Shown: positions 52,277 through 62,748 of the stretch, one piece after another
How the letters are laid out: the number at the start of each line of letters is the position of its first letter
How positions within the stretch are numbered: position 1 is the stretch's first letter
From: Hofstenia miamia
Taxonomy: Eukaryota; Xenacoelomorpha; Acoela
Assembly (NCBI GenBank): GCA_004352715.1
Contig: SCFE01000098.1
Coordinates: 1,138,460 to 1,202,459 of the forward strand
Reading direction: 5' to 3'
Length of the DNA stretch: 64,000 bases
Notes under the pieces: generated by a model
The model's input: the letters and a program-made list of their open reading frames with translations, nothing else
The model's database searches: none
What the model was told of the DNA's origin: nothing
Position numbers and translations under genes: made by a program

Positions 52277-52562
52277 TATAATTAAATTAACTCGTAGTTT
52301 TTGCAGACAATGAAAAAATTGAAAAATAAATTCAAAAAATTGGTTTGTGTTGTAAAAGTTTTATCAAAGATTAAAATAAGCTTTGACAAGCTAAATAGTA
52401 GTTGCGGATTAAAGGAAGAGTGTGGCGCGATCCCTACTGGTCACCAACACAAAAAAACATCGCCCTGCAAAAAGTTCCCCGTTTATATACCGCCGCTCAA
52501 CTCCACCAAAACCCCAATGCTTATTTTAAACTTTGATAAAACTACGAGTTAATTTAATTATA
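52277..52562. mobile_element. 286-bp element with 25-bp perfect terminal inverted repeats (copy in first duplicate)
   Basis: Left arm 52277-52301 and right arm 52538-52562 are exact complements (inner part AACTCGTAGTTTT). The outer ends are TATAATTA, compatible with a TA target site as in Tc1/mariner-type MITEs, but in this AT-rich context that is weak. The interior holds an 80-codon ORF. The copy at 54231-54516 is the same locus repeated by the assembly duplication. Confidence 0.6.
52310..52552 (+). CDS. 80-codon ORF inside the inverted-repeat element, function unknown
   Basis: ATG at 52310, stop TAA at 52550-52552 inside the right inverted repeat. The N-terminus is strongly basic (MKKLKNKFKKLVCVVK), the middle has CGLKEECGAIPTGHQHKK and the end is hydrophobic. 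A TTTTTGCAG acceptor-like sequence precedes it. It matches no transposase or zinc-finger family I know; the Cys/His residues are too few and irregular for a zinc finger. It may be a remnant coding exon carried by the element or chance. Confidence 0.25.
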   Translation: MKKLKNKFKKLVCVVKVLSKIKISFDKLNSSCGLKEECGAIPTGHQHKKTSPCKKFPVYIPPLNSTKTPMLILNFDKTTS

Positions 52563-53253
52563 ATTTTACGCTAATTATTATATGTTTACCATTATTATAA
52601 TAAATATTTTAATAAAAAATTAAATATACTTACTAAATTATAATTTACAATGTTTTACAGTTTTAAAAAACCGTTGTCACAGTGCTAAATGGGCTTTATA
52701 TAGGTAAAATAAAAAAAGAGCTATAGCGACCCATCAATTGATTTTTTCACAATTTTGAGGATGTCAGATTGTTCCTCGTAAAAAGTTGAGCCAGAAAAGT
52801 TGCTTGGATGAGTCATCAGATTTCTTTTAAAAAAAGACCTAAACTTGAATTGATCCAAAATGATTCAATGTTAATGACCATTTGATTGGACAGAGATTCA
52901 TAACCTCAAATCAAAGTCAACGTTTCGGGTCGGGTCGAGGTCGAGTATTATATTTTCGGGTCGCGTTGAGTTCGGGTAGTAAATATTCCGATCGGGTCGG
53001 GTCCATATTTTCCGTATATTTTCACTCTCTAGAATGTACTACTAGTCGTATTAATTAAAAGTTCAATTACAATGCAATTTTTCTGTACTCGAAATAAGAA
53101 TTTTTTGGGCTTGTGGTTGAGTTTATCAATTTACCAGGAAAATGGGATGATACTACTGTTAAACAGCTTCTAGCTTGAATTTAATGGGCTAAAATATATT
53201 TGTCAACATATTTTTACAATTTATTTATAATAAGGGGTATTAATAATACATAC

Positions 53254-53281
53254 AGCGTACGCTTGTAATTCATGATCAAAG
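53254..53281 (-). pseudogene. Truncated copy of the LDLa exon tail (duplication artefact)
   Basis: These 28 bases equal 55208-55235, the 3' end of the LDLa exon with its GTATGT donor, and are cut off by the N at 53282. Not a separate exon. Confidence 0.8.
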
Positions 53282-54230
53282 NAAAACATTCTTTATTAAT
53301 TTGATGCTGGCATTAGTAAATTCCTGAAATAAAATTGCCAACTAAGTATGATTAAGCGAAGAACAATATATAAAGATGATATTTTGGAAACAACCATACA
53401 TGTATACTTCCAGCCGCAAATTGGAAATTTTGGTTTAGAATAGAAAAAATCGGAGATAACACCAATTCCTAAATTATTGTAAACCCAAAATATTTTTAAG
53501 AATAAAGATATTATAATAAAGCTGCTGTTTTTTTTAGTTTGTAGATACTAAAGCAACTTTAATTTGAAGAAACACATACACTTTGCTACAAGAATTTATC
53601 CCGTTCAACACAAACTAAATAATTTTTTTTTAAATATTATATACCCCATTTCCTATAGGCAATTTGTTGAAATTACATGGGGTTGATTCAGCATTTCTAA
53701 TAAATATTTTGCTATGAAACTTTGTGCATTACTAAAAGAATCCATGTCCTACAAAGTGATGCCATTAGATAAGTGATGACGCCATCAACACGTTGATGAC
53801 ATCATTATTTTCAATGACAGTTTTAAAAATTCTGGAAATTAATTCAAAACTAATGAATGAACAACAGATTTATTATAACATCAAATTTTTTTAGTATACA
53901 TTAGAAAACTTTAAATGCAGTTTATTGTATATGTGCTTCAAATTTAGTTTGAAAAAGAATGTATATATACACATATATACATTGAATATCTAATCCATTT
54001 AAACATTCTGGCTTCGATTGGTAAGAATAATCATATTATTAATAGAAATGCAGTAGATAAATAACTACACTCAATTACACTAAGTGAAAAATATATTGCC
54101 TGCACTATGAATAAACAAGATTCGATGTTATATATATATAACAAAAAATTTTAATATGACAAGGCTATAATCCATATGATTTTGGGTTGTTAGGTCATAG
54201 ATTCCCACCAATTGAAAACTAAGTTAAAGT

Positions 54231-54516
54231 TATAATTAAATTAACTCGTAGTTTTTGCAGACAATGAAAAAATTGAAAAATAAATTCAAAAAATTGGTTT
54301 GTGTTGTAAAAGTTTTATCAAAGATTAAAATAAGCTTTGACAAACTAAATAGTAGTTGCGGATTAAAGGAAGAGTGTGGCGCGATCCCTACTGGTCACCA
54401 ACACAAAAAAACATCGCCCTGCAAAAAGTTCCCCGTTTATATACCGCCGCTCAACTCCACCAAAACCCCAATGCTTATTTTAAACTTTGATAAAACTACG
54501 AGTTAATTTAATTATA
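54231..54516. mobile_element. 286-bp inverted-repeat element (copy in second duplicate)
   Basis: Same arms and interior as 52277-52562, including the 80-codon ORF (54264-54506) with no amino-acid difference noticed. This is likely the true position. Confidence 0.6.
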
Positions 54517-55207
54517 ATTTTACGCTAATTATTATATGTTTACCATTATTATAATAAATATTTTAATAAAAAATTAAATATACTTACTAAATTATAATTT
54601 ACAATGTTTTACAGTTTTAAAAAACCGTTGTCACAGTGCTAAATGGGCTTTATATAGGTAAAATAAAAAAAGAGCTATAGCGACCCATCAATTGATTTTT
54701 TCACAATTTTGAGGATGTCAGATTGTTCCTCGTAAAAAGTTGAGCCAGAAAAGTTGCTTGGATGAGTCATCAGATTTCTTTTAAAAAAAGACCTAAACTT
54801 GAATTGATCCAAAATGATTCAATGTTAATGACCATTTGATTGGACAGAGATTCATAACCTCAAATCAAAGTCAACGTTTCGGGTCGGGTCGAGGTCGAGT
54901 ATTATATTTTCGGGTCGCGTTGAGTTCGGGTAGTAAATATTCCGATCGGGTCGGGTCCATATTTTCCGTATATTTTCACTCTCTAGAATGTACTACTAGT
55001 CGTATTAATTAAAAGTTCAATTACAATGCAATTTTTCTGTACTCGAAATAAGAATTTTTTGGGCTTGTGGTTGAGTTTATCAATTTACCAGGAAAATGGG
55101 ATGATACTACTGTTAAACAGCTTCTAGCTTGAATTTAATGGGCTAAAATATATTTGTCAACATATTTTTACAATTTATTTATAATAAGGGGTATTAATAA
55201 TACATAC

Positions 55208-55520
55208 AGCGTACGCTTGTAATTCATGATCAAAGCTCCGCATGGTGTCGCACTTGAATGGATATCTAGGACAACCGAAAGCAGTTATCTCGTCCAAACC
55301 TGTTGGGCAATCAAGCACATCATTGCAGATTTGTTCATTAGAAACTGTGCATGTTTTTAGAGAGTGTGCTACACACTTTAGGTTTTCATCATCGGAAGCG
55401 CAACATAAATCTTCATCTGTTCTGTCAAACATAATCTCGGATTCACAAAAGAATTTGTCATTACAAAGCTCATTTTTTGGGAAGCATTTCTTGGAAAATC
55501 TAAAAGTACAAGTGTTTCTG
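55208..55520 (-). CDS. LDL-receptor class A (LDLa) repeat protein, internal exon
   Basis: A 313-base exon between TTTTCTTTAG and donor GTATGT (55207-55202): one base plus 104 codons, ending on a codon boundary. It encodes two LDLa modules and the start of a third. Module 1 runs from NTCTF through KKCFPKNELCND to DRTDEDLCC, with the calcium-binding D-x-x-D-E-D-x-C end. Module 2 runs LKCVAHSLKTC through QICNDVLDCPTGLDE to FGC, with the canonical C-N-D-x-x-D-C-x-x-G-x-D-E. YPFKC starts the third. Spacing in module 1 is atypical (FC instead of DC). LDLa modules are extracellular, disulfide-bonded calcium-binding ligand-binding domains; the parent protein (receptor, lipoprotein-receptor-like or protease) cannot be told. 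Neighbouring exons were not identified. Confidence 0.85.
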
Positions 55521-57239
55521 CTAAAGAAAACATGATGAAACTTATTGTTCATTTTTCAATCAATATTTAGATCTAGTGCTAACTGTTACATAAAATAAAT
55601 TCACTTTAAAAATAATCATGCTATTAATGATGCAATAAACATTCGGCAATGATTGAGGGAGCCAATGAACGGGGTCAAAGCCATTTATATACAAAAACCA
55701 GGCTTCGCATAGGACGGGCTTTTCTCTCTTGTCTACACGTCACACGATCAATTTTTATTCTCCCGTCATATGCCTGTAAAAATACACTGTTCGAAAAATA
55801 ACAAGGAATGGATGTTTGAACTGTTTTCGAACTTGTTAAATAGGGCGCAAATTCTTAATCACTGAAATGGTTCCTTGTTATTATTTTTTGATTCAAAGTT
55901 TTCACTTAAATTCTTTGAACAGAAATTGTGCGACTTAAATTACATGCATATGCATATTGCAGAGCAGAGATGAATATGGGTCGGACAGTGCCGAGCTGAG
56001 GTATTGGGAAAAAATGGCTGAAGAAATTTGCACAAATTTCAAAATAACTTACAATTATGCAATAGTGCGCGCAAAATGACGCAGGTATTGTGAATGTATT
56101 GAAAAAAAATTTACATTACAAGACTACGGTGATTATTTCAGTACACTACTCGTAAGATAATATTTTGTGACTAAATTTGTTGCAAACCTCCAGTGATTAA
56201 TCCCCGTGCTTTTATTAGCATATAATGCCTTTGGTTTGTCTGCACACACTCTCTCTCTCTCTTTCCCCCTCTCACACAGTTATTATTTAGGAAAATGTAG
56301 TTAAAAATATCAAGAAAGCATTTAAATTATTTAAGCGTTTGAATTATGTACATTTCTTTAATGTTGAAATAGAAAACTATGAATTTTACTTGCTAAAAAG
56401 TAACATCATGAATATTTCAGACAATATATGCACATAATACCAAAATTGTTGGCATCATTTTGAAAGTTCTCTTCATTTTACAAAAGTAAATGGAAATGCT
56501 AAAACCATGATTTTCTATTATTAACGGCATTTTGCAAGTCAGAATAATTTTGGTTGTCCAAACCTCGCTATTTAAATTTTGTCAAAGCTTGCAACAAAAT
56601 TGTTTAATGTCTTTACATTATTATTTGTAATATAAGTAGTAATACGTCCATAAATTGAATATGAGTTTTATATATTGGATTGGTGATACACTATAATTTA
56701 CTTTTGCAATTCAATTACATGTATACACAGTGCCCAAATGCCCGAATTTTGACCGCTACCTCCAAATACCAGGTAAAATTTTTATTTTAATGGCTTCCAA
56801 CCGACATTGCCTATAAACTTGTCCTACCAACCAGCTAGGGATTATTACATTGTTCTAGATTTAATTCGGTGTAATATAGATACGGTCCTTTAAGTTTTGT
56901 AATTCTACTTCATTTCAGTTTCCGCATTTCAGCTAAATTTCTCACAAAGTATTTGTAATACCAGCGTCAGAAGCCGAGTCTGATCTGAGCTCAGCTTCTC
57001 TAAGGTAGTAAAGTTTGTTAATGTAAATCGTACTCTATTAAAAGAAGATACTGTTGACGTTCTTGTGGTCTTAAAAGAAGCAAGAGTTTACAAACTCATC
57101 TAGACTCTTACTCTTTACTGATGAGTTGCATACTTTGTAAATTTGGAAAACAGACTAATTTGAGAATATAAATTTTTAACCACTAATCTTGTGTGTTCTT
57201 TTCACTTAACTTTAAGAAAGCATCCTCATCGAGTATTTA
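55521..57239. other. Non-coding sequence upstream of the LDLa exon
   Basis: AT-rich with a CA/CT-rich microsatellite near 56241-56278 (CACACACTCTCTCTCTC...). No further LDLa exon was recognised. Confidence 0.45.
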
Positions 57240-57249
57240 ATATCAAATT

Positions 57250-57344
57250 CTGGGAGCAGGTCGAAACCCGTCAAAATTCGGGAAAATATAACGGTTGAGC
57301 AAAAGTCGGGTCAGCAAAAGTCCTGACCGGACCGGTGCCAACTG
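57250..57344 (-). mobile_element. Probable hAT-like transposon terminus
   Basis: On the minus strand from 57344 the sequence begins CAGTTGGCACCGGTCCGG, followed by GACCCGACTTTTGCTG and CGGGTTT motifs, resembling a hAT end with GACCCG-type subterminal repeats. No partner terminus or 8-bp duplication (expected GGGTATAT) was located. Confidence 0.4.
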
Positions 57345-57514
57345 GGGTATATCTTTTATTATATGTTCCTCACACCCAAATTTTGTCTAGTGAATTGAAA
57401 AATTAAAGAAAGTATTTCTGTCAAAAATTATAAAATGAAGCTAGCTAGGCTTGAGCCTAATTTTTCATTACATATCAATCTTTGTTGTAGAGATACAAGG
57501 TTATCCTTATTTTT

Positions 57515-58019
57515 CTGGGGGGCAGTTTGACCCCCTCCAAATTTTTAGATATAACTCAGAAACTATCCTTCTAACTTTTTTCTCTAATTTGTACTGCAAC
57601 TTTTGACGCAAAATTATGCAGATATGTTTAAGGGTTACAAACTTATAGCGATTTTAAAAAAGTCCATGAAAAACTGAAATTTCTTGAGAAATTTGAAAAT
57701 AATGATTTTGTATGTAAATGTTATAAATTGAAACCAATGTATAATTTTCAATGCAAAATTATAATTATATGTTTTCTATGTTTTATTTCATTATAGGAAT
57801 ATCTCTTGATTTTTTAATAAAATTTGTGTCAATAATGAGAAATTAAGAAAATTTGATATGTAACTTAATTAATATGCGCATAATTTGCACATTAATTATC
57901 GTACCACAAAATGGTTGCCGCCAAAATATTCCTGATATGTCAAAGTATCTCCATAGCAAATTTGCTGTTGATCGGCTGTACCTGTTTCCGAGATCTTAGA
58001 GGGGCCAAATCGGCTCCAG
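57515..58019 (+). mobile_element. Interspersed MITE-like repeat, family R2, copy B
   Basis: About 505 bp, co-linear with 16752-17215. The left end is CTGGGGGGCAGTTTGACCCC and the complement of the right end is CTGGAGCCGATTTGGCCCC, an imperfect inverted repeat. It carries an extra internal segment (around 57710-57780) relative to copy A. AGAAATAACTGCTAC follows both copies, so the repeat may extend 10-15 bp further. Confidence 0.7.
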
Positions 58020-58389
58020 AAATAACTGCTACGAAAAGGGCGAAAGGTAAAATATGTTTAATGAACTATTAAAGTTTCAACAATTTTAAATAATTTATAT
58101 GTACTGTTTAAAATCAGGATTAATATTTCAAGAATCGAAATATAATATATTTAATGTTAACTGTTAAGTGATTTGTTAATATTTAATAAATATTATATAT
58201 ATTATTGATGACCAAGGAGTTTCGGCAGGAATTTTGATATATAATTTTGCTATATTATGTGGCTAAATAAATTTCACAAAGGCGTCAGAATTATTAATTC
58301 TAACTCTACATTGCTAAAAAATTATTACTTTTGAATGACTGTAGATATCAAAGAATACATTGTGAATTGCTTTATACAATGTGTCCAAA

Positions 58390-59190
58390 ACGTTACTGTA
58401 AAGTAAGGGCTATGCCTAGAGAGTACCTCCTCGCGGGTGGTTCCTGGATATTAATAACTAACACGGAGTCCCTCACCTAAATCAGACGTTAAAACCAGGG
58501 TAGAAAAAGGTGCCACCATATGTACTTTGTGCATATGGGGGCGATAACGGCAGCCAGCAGGCGTTCTCGAAGTTACCACCGTTAGTAGCCTTGGTTGGCC
58601 ACAGCGGGAGAGGCGCAAACCTCTCAGCTGAAGTTCGGCCTTCGGCTTCACTCTGCTGATCAGACTCAACATAGGTCAGCACTCAGTCGCCAGGGGTTGC
58701 CAGAGGTTTCTCAAGAACATGCCGGCCTTAGTGGTACACTTTAGGTAAGTCCGATTGGATCGTGGTTTCACCCACTCATCAGTCTGTCGACTGCTTGAGT
58801 AACCCCGACAACTGTAAAATGACAAAAAATTTACTTAATATAACTTTACAAATGAAGTGTGGAAATGGCAGTTTTCCATTTATAGACTGGCTTTCAAGCG
58901 TTTTTGCATGTTCAAGAAGATCATCTTCAAAGTTTGGGAAGCAATTTGTTCAATGTAAGCGGTCATCGACACTCATGCTAAAAAGGTGTGTGTATTTCGC
59001 TTAGCGAGCAACATATCCGTGTTTCGCGGCCATACCTCGTGCACATTCGTAAGGATTCACCATTACCAGCTTTCTCCAGAAAGTCTTTACATATTCCCTG
59101 TCGCCACCTCCAGAAGGAAGAGTTGTGGAAGCTTAAAATCTTTCGCGTTCACTTTTTTAACGATCAAATTGATTAATAAACATTAACACC
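58390..59190. other. GC-rich structured block of unknown nature
   Basis: This roughly 0.8-kb island has markedly higher GC than any neighbour except the window's left edge. It contains several perfect short hairpins: CCATATG...CATATGG around 58516-58540, GAGAGG CGCAAA CCTCTC around 58608-58625, and a TTCGG CC TTCGG inverted/direct motif around 58635-58647. Two minus-strand frames (73 and 66 codons, 58451-58682) are open over the same DNA, which is typical of GC-rich non-coding or repeat DNA. The plus strand has an 80-codon ORF (58762-59004) and ends near AATAAA at about 59176. It could be a LINE/SINE 5' region, a structured RNA gene, or foreign DNA. No family recognised. Confidence 0.4.
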
Positions 59191-60058
59191 TTCAAATTCC
59201 AGTAAACATTATTTAACCAACATCATTCCCTGATGAAAATATGATTAACTTTGGTGTTTAGGTTGTTAAAATTGTTTTTCAAAATTGTACCCGTACACAA
59301 CCGCAAACGTAATATTTTTATGGAACCACAAATGAACCCGTACCCGTTTATCACTACTGCGCATTAAAACGAAGTTGCTAAAAGGTAAATTTTGTGAATT
59401 CATGACAAAATGACGAAATGCATTGGATTGATAAAATTACTTAATAACTGTATTTAATAAATTGCTTAATTTTTGAAAATCTGCAAGAGGGTCGAGTCAA
59501 CCTTTCGGGACAAACCTTTTGAAAACCTGGACTTATGATCCTTTACAGCGCACCCAGCGAAGATAGTTTTATTTATTATATACAAGCTTGTCCAATCGGG
59601 TGGGGATTGTTGGGGTCCTATGGTGATCACCATGGACTATGGACGTCGTGGGGTGGGATGAAATCTCGCTCCATGGGCTTTAATGGAGATTTGTGGGGCT
59701 AACATTGTAACTCCAAACTTCATTATAAGGATCTTATTATTAGATTCCAAAATCAAAAAATGAAAATGACACATAGAAAACTCATTCACTTCAACAGTGA
59801 GAACGTAATTGGTATTATTACAACTCCTCAATTTCAGAATGCTTCCTCTGCATTTAGCTGCATTAGTGTAAGATAAAAAACTCGCTCGTCAAAATTCAGA
59901 TTTCTTAAATGAACAATGAGATTTGTTCTTTAACAGAATAATACAAGGTGGTTAAAATGTTTTTGAGGGGCACCATGAAACTGAAAGTGCTATCAGCTTT
60001 GTAATTCGTCGGAAGACAGCCAACCTGAAAAACTATTTTAATGGATTTGATTTACATA
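59190..60058. other. Non-coding sequence
   Basis: AT-rich apart from a G-rich patch at 59598-59660 that contains the perfect 14-bp palindrome ATGGTGATCACCAT. No gene recognised. Confidence 0.4.
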
Positions 60059-60317
60059 TATATGTTACAGTAAGATTGGGAATTTCGTGAAATCCCTAAA
60101 ATTCAGGGAATTTGTGAAATTGGTATTTCACTTACCTAACTTCATTAAAACATTAAAATACCTAGATATTTTGTGAATTATTGGAAAAATACTAACTCCA
60201 ACACCTCAAGTTTAGTGGTTTTATGAAGTTTTCAACTGAAATAGCAATTTCACAAATTCACAGAAATTTTAAAGATTTCACAAAATTCCTACTAACACAA
60301 TCTTACTGTAACATATA
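60059..60317. mobile_element. Palindromic (hairpin) MITE, 259 bp
   Basis: The ends are a perfect 20-bp inverted repeat, TATATGTTACAGTAAGATTG (60059-60078 and complement of 60298-60317). Complementarity continues imperfectly inward through GGAATTTCGTGAAATC and GAATTTGTGAAATTG, so most of the element can fold as one long hairpin. The sequence is built from repeated GAATTT.GTGAAAT words. Superfamily is undetermined because TATA flanks hide the target duplication. Confidence 0.75.
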
Positions 60318-60418
60318 CAATATATATATACATATATGTATATTATATATATATATATATATAGTAATATTATATATATATGTACATATATAATGTATAT
60401 AAACAAATAAACATAAAG
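60318..60418. repeat. (TA)n tract with the same 3' flank as 50918-51041
   Basis: The TA-rich run is followed by ATATAATGTATATAAACAAA and TAAACATAAAG, identical to 50987-51041. It starts immediately after the hairpin MITE. Confidence 0.7.
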
Positions 60419-60778
60419 GCATAACTTTACTATTTTTAGACTGGATTAAATAAATTCATGCTGCTCCCAAACATTGGAATATTGAAAATTTTAAAACAAG
60501 CATGTGACGCAATAACAGAATTTTCGATTCATTGTTAACTGATAGCATTCCTAGAAATTGTAAACAACAAACAAATCCACAAACATTTATGGGGTGTCTT
60601 CAGATCCCGTCTCACCCCGGATTAATACTAATCATAAAATATCCGTTTTATTTCTATCAGATACATATTAATTCTCTTAATTAAATGCTAAAACAAAAAA
60701 TTGATATATTCTAACAAATTTATTACTATCTTTGGTGTTACTAGTGTAAAAACATAATATATATATATATATATATAT

Positions 60779-60900
60779 CAGTGTTGCAACTTGGCCGTAA
60801 TTTTATTGGAAGACCCGGCCTGGCCAATGTAATTTTAAGTCCGACCCAGCTCGGCCCGTCTCAATGCACGAATTTTAAACCTGGGCCTGGCCGGCCAGAT
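60779..60900 (+). mobile_element. Probable left terminus of a hAT-like element, other end not seen
   Basis: Starts CAGTGTTGCAACTTGGCC after a (TA)n tract and continues with repeated GGCCTGGCC/GACCCGGCC/CTCGGCCCG motifs. The CAGTGTTGCAAC start and GC-rich reiterated subterminal words fit a hAT end. The opposite end is absent and may lie in the 1000-N gap. Confidence 0.5.
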
Positions 60901-61171
60901 ACAGTTTTATGTTTTAACTATACAAACTAAGAAAACAATGAGTAAATAAATAAAAGCGACTTCAAATTATGATTTATGTAACTGAGACCGCCAACTAATT
61001 CTGATAACCTTTCAACATCTGGCAAATTCAAATTAGTTCATTAGCTTTCAATTTTAAAATGACATCTAGAAATATTTTTTAAAAATGTATAAAAACTGTT
61101 TTGTTTATCTGTGAATTTTTTCTTAATAACCTAAGTCTATTAAGGATGTCTATCCATTTGATTAAATTTTA

Positions 61172-61217
<46 letters not shown>

Positions 61218-61748
61218 TAAAAAAGTTTATTAAAAGAAAATTCAAAAGATAAATAAAGTTGTCTATTTACTAAACATCTTTAAAGGACATTTCTAAATCA
61301 TATAATAAATTTGAAAGTTAATGAACTATGATAGATTATACAACAGCTTTCATTAGATCTCTTTGGATCCATTAGCTGAATAGTTTTTGTAGTTTGAAAA
61401 ATATAATGTTCTCAAGTATTTAGTTTAAAAATTTTTTCTACTTAAAACTTAATACTTATTAAAATTTTAATGGCACTATGTCTTTCTAATTTGTTTATTA
61501 AATGACTTAAGTAAAAATTTATTCCAATTTCACATTAAAATCATGAAATTAAAGCAATATATAAATAATTTAAGGCCTGGGATTTTCATTTTACTAACCC
61601 TGTCTAAAAGAGAGCCCTTTTGCAAAATGAAATCAAATGAAATATTAGAAATAGCATTTATTTTAAATTTTTAATTGCTTTAATAGCAATAGGTAATTCA
61701 GTAATGCCTCAAATATTAAATATGCAGATTTATAATGGACTTTGGTTA
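60901..61748. other. AT-rich sequence, possibly interior of the hAT-like element
   Basis: Contains a (TA)n run at about 61178-61217 and no coding feature. If the terminus at 60779 belongs to a complete element, this is its interior. Confidence 0.3.
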
Positions 61749-62748
61749 NNNNNNNNNNNNNNNNNNNNNNNNNNNNNNNNNNNNNNNNNNNNNNNNNNNN
61801 NNNNNNNNNNNNNNNNNNNNNNNNNNNNNNNNNNNNNNNNNNNNNNNNNNNNNNNNNNNNNNNNNNNNNNNNNNNNNNNNNNNNNNNNNNNNNNNNNNNN
61901 NNNNNNNNNNNNNNNNNNNNNNNNNNNNNNNNNNNNNNNNNNNNNNNNNNNNNNNNNNNNNNNNNNNNNNNNNNNNNNNNNNNNNNNNNNNNNNNNNNNN
62001 NNNNNNNNNNNNNNNNNNNNNNNNNNNNNNNNNNNNNNNNNNNNNNNNNNNNNNNNNNNNNNNNNNNNNNNNNNNNNNNNNNNNNNNNNNNNNNNNNNNN
62101 NNNNNNNNNNNNNNNNNNNNNNNNNNNNNNNNNNNNNNNNNNNNNNNNNNNNNNNNNNNNNNNNNNNNNNNNNNNNNNNNNNNNNNNNNNNNNNNNNNNN
62201 NNNNNNNNNNNNNNNNNNNNNNNNNNNNNNNNNNNNNNNNNNNNNNNNNNNNNNNNNNNNNNNNNNNNNNNNNNNNNNNNNNNNNNNNNNNNNNNNNNNN
62301 NNNNNNNNNNNNNNNNNNNNNNNNNNNNNNNNNNNNNNNNNNNNNNNNNNNNNNNNNNNNNNNNNNNNNNNNNNNNNNNNNNNNNNNNNNNNNNNNNNNN
62401 NNNNNNNNNNNNNNNNNNNNNNNNNNNNNNNNNNNNNNNNNNNNNNNNNNNNNNNNNNNNNNNNNNNNNNNNNNNNNNNNNNNNNNNNNNNNNNNNNNNN
62501 NNNNNNNNNNNNNNNNNNNNNNNNNNNNNNNNNNNNNNNNNNNNNNNNNNNNNNNNNNNNNNNNNNNNNNNNNNNNNNNNNNNNNNNNNNNNNNNNNNNN
62601 NNNNNNNNNNNNNNNNNNNNNNNNNNNNNNNNNNNNNNNNNNNNNNNNNNNNNNNNNNNNNNNNNNNNNNNNNNNNNNNNNNNNNNNNNNNNNNNNNNNN
62701 NNNNNNNNNNNNNNNNNNNNNNNNNNNNNNNNNNNNNNNNNNNNNNNN
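61749..62748. other. Assembly gap (exactly 1000 N)
   Basis: A round-number gap, so its true size is likely unknown. It is bounded on the right by the inverted 129-bp satellite, so it probably hides a longer satellite array. The 338-359-residue ORFs across it are artefacts. Confidence 0.97.

Larger units (their letters stand above)
51325..55235. repeat. Direct duplication of about 1.95 kb around a single N (likely assembly artefact)
   Basis: 51325-53281 and 53283-55235 are almost identical; the visible differences include a 4-base indel (ACATTCAGACTGG versus ACATTCTGG) and a few SNPs. They are joined by one N at 53282. The first copy cuts the LDLa exon after 28 bases, whereas the second continues into the full exon, so the second copy represents the intact locus. 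Confidence 0.85.

Noticed and set aside
55242-55535. 97-residue plus-strand ORF
   Set aside because: Shadow of the LDLa exon on the opposite strand.
58742-58800. Hammerhead-ribozyme-like word CTGATGAGTGGGTGAAAC on the minus strand
   Set aside because: The core CTGATGA and GAAA are present, but stem II would be only about 1-2 bp and no NUH cleavage triplet follows a stem III, so the fold fails.
58822-58990. Possible LDLa exon (minus, TNCFPNFEDD) or Cys-containing exon (plus)
   Set aside because: On the minus strand every frame from the good acceptor meets a stop within nine codons and the LDLa cysteine spacing is absent; on the plus strand the donor is weak and no family is recognisable.
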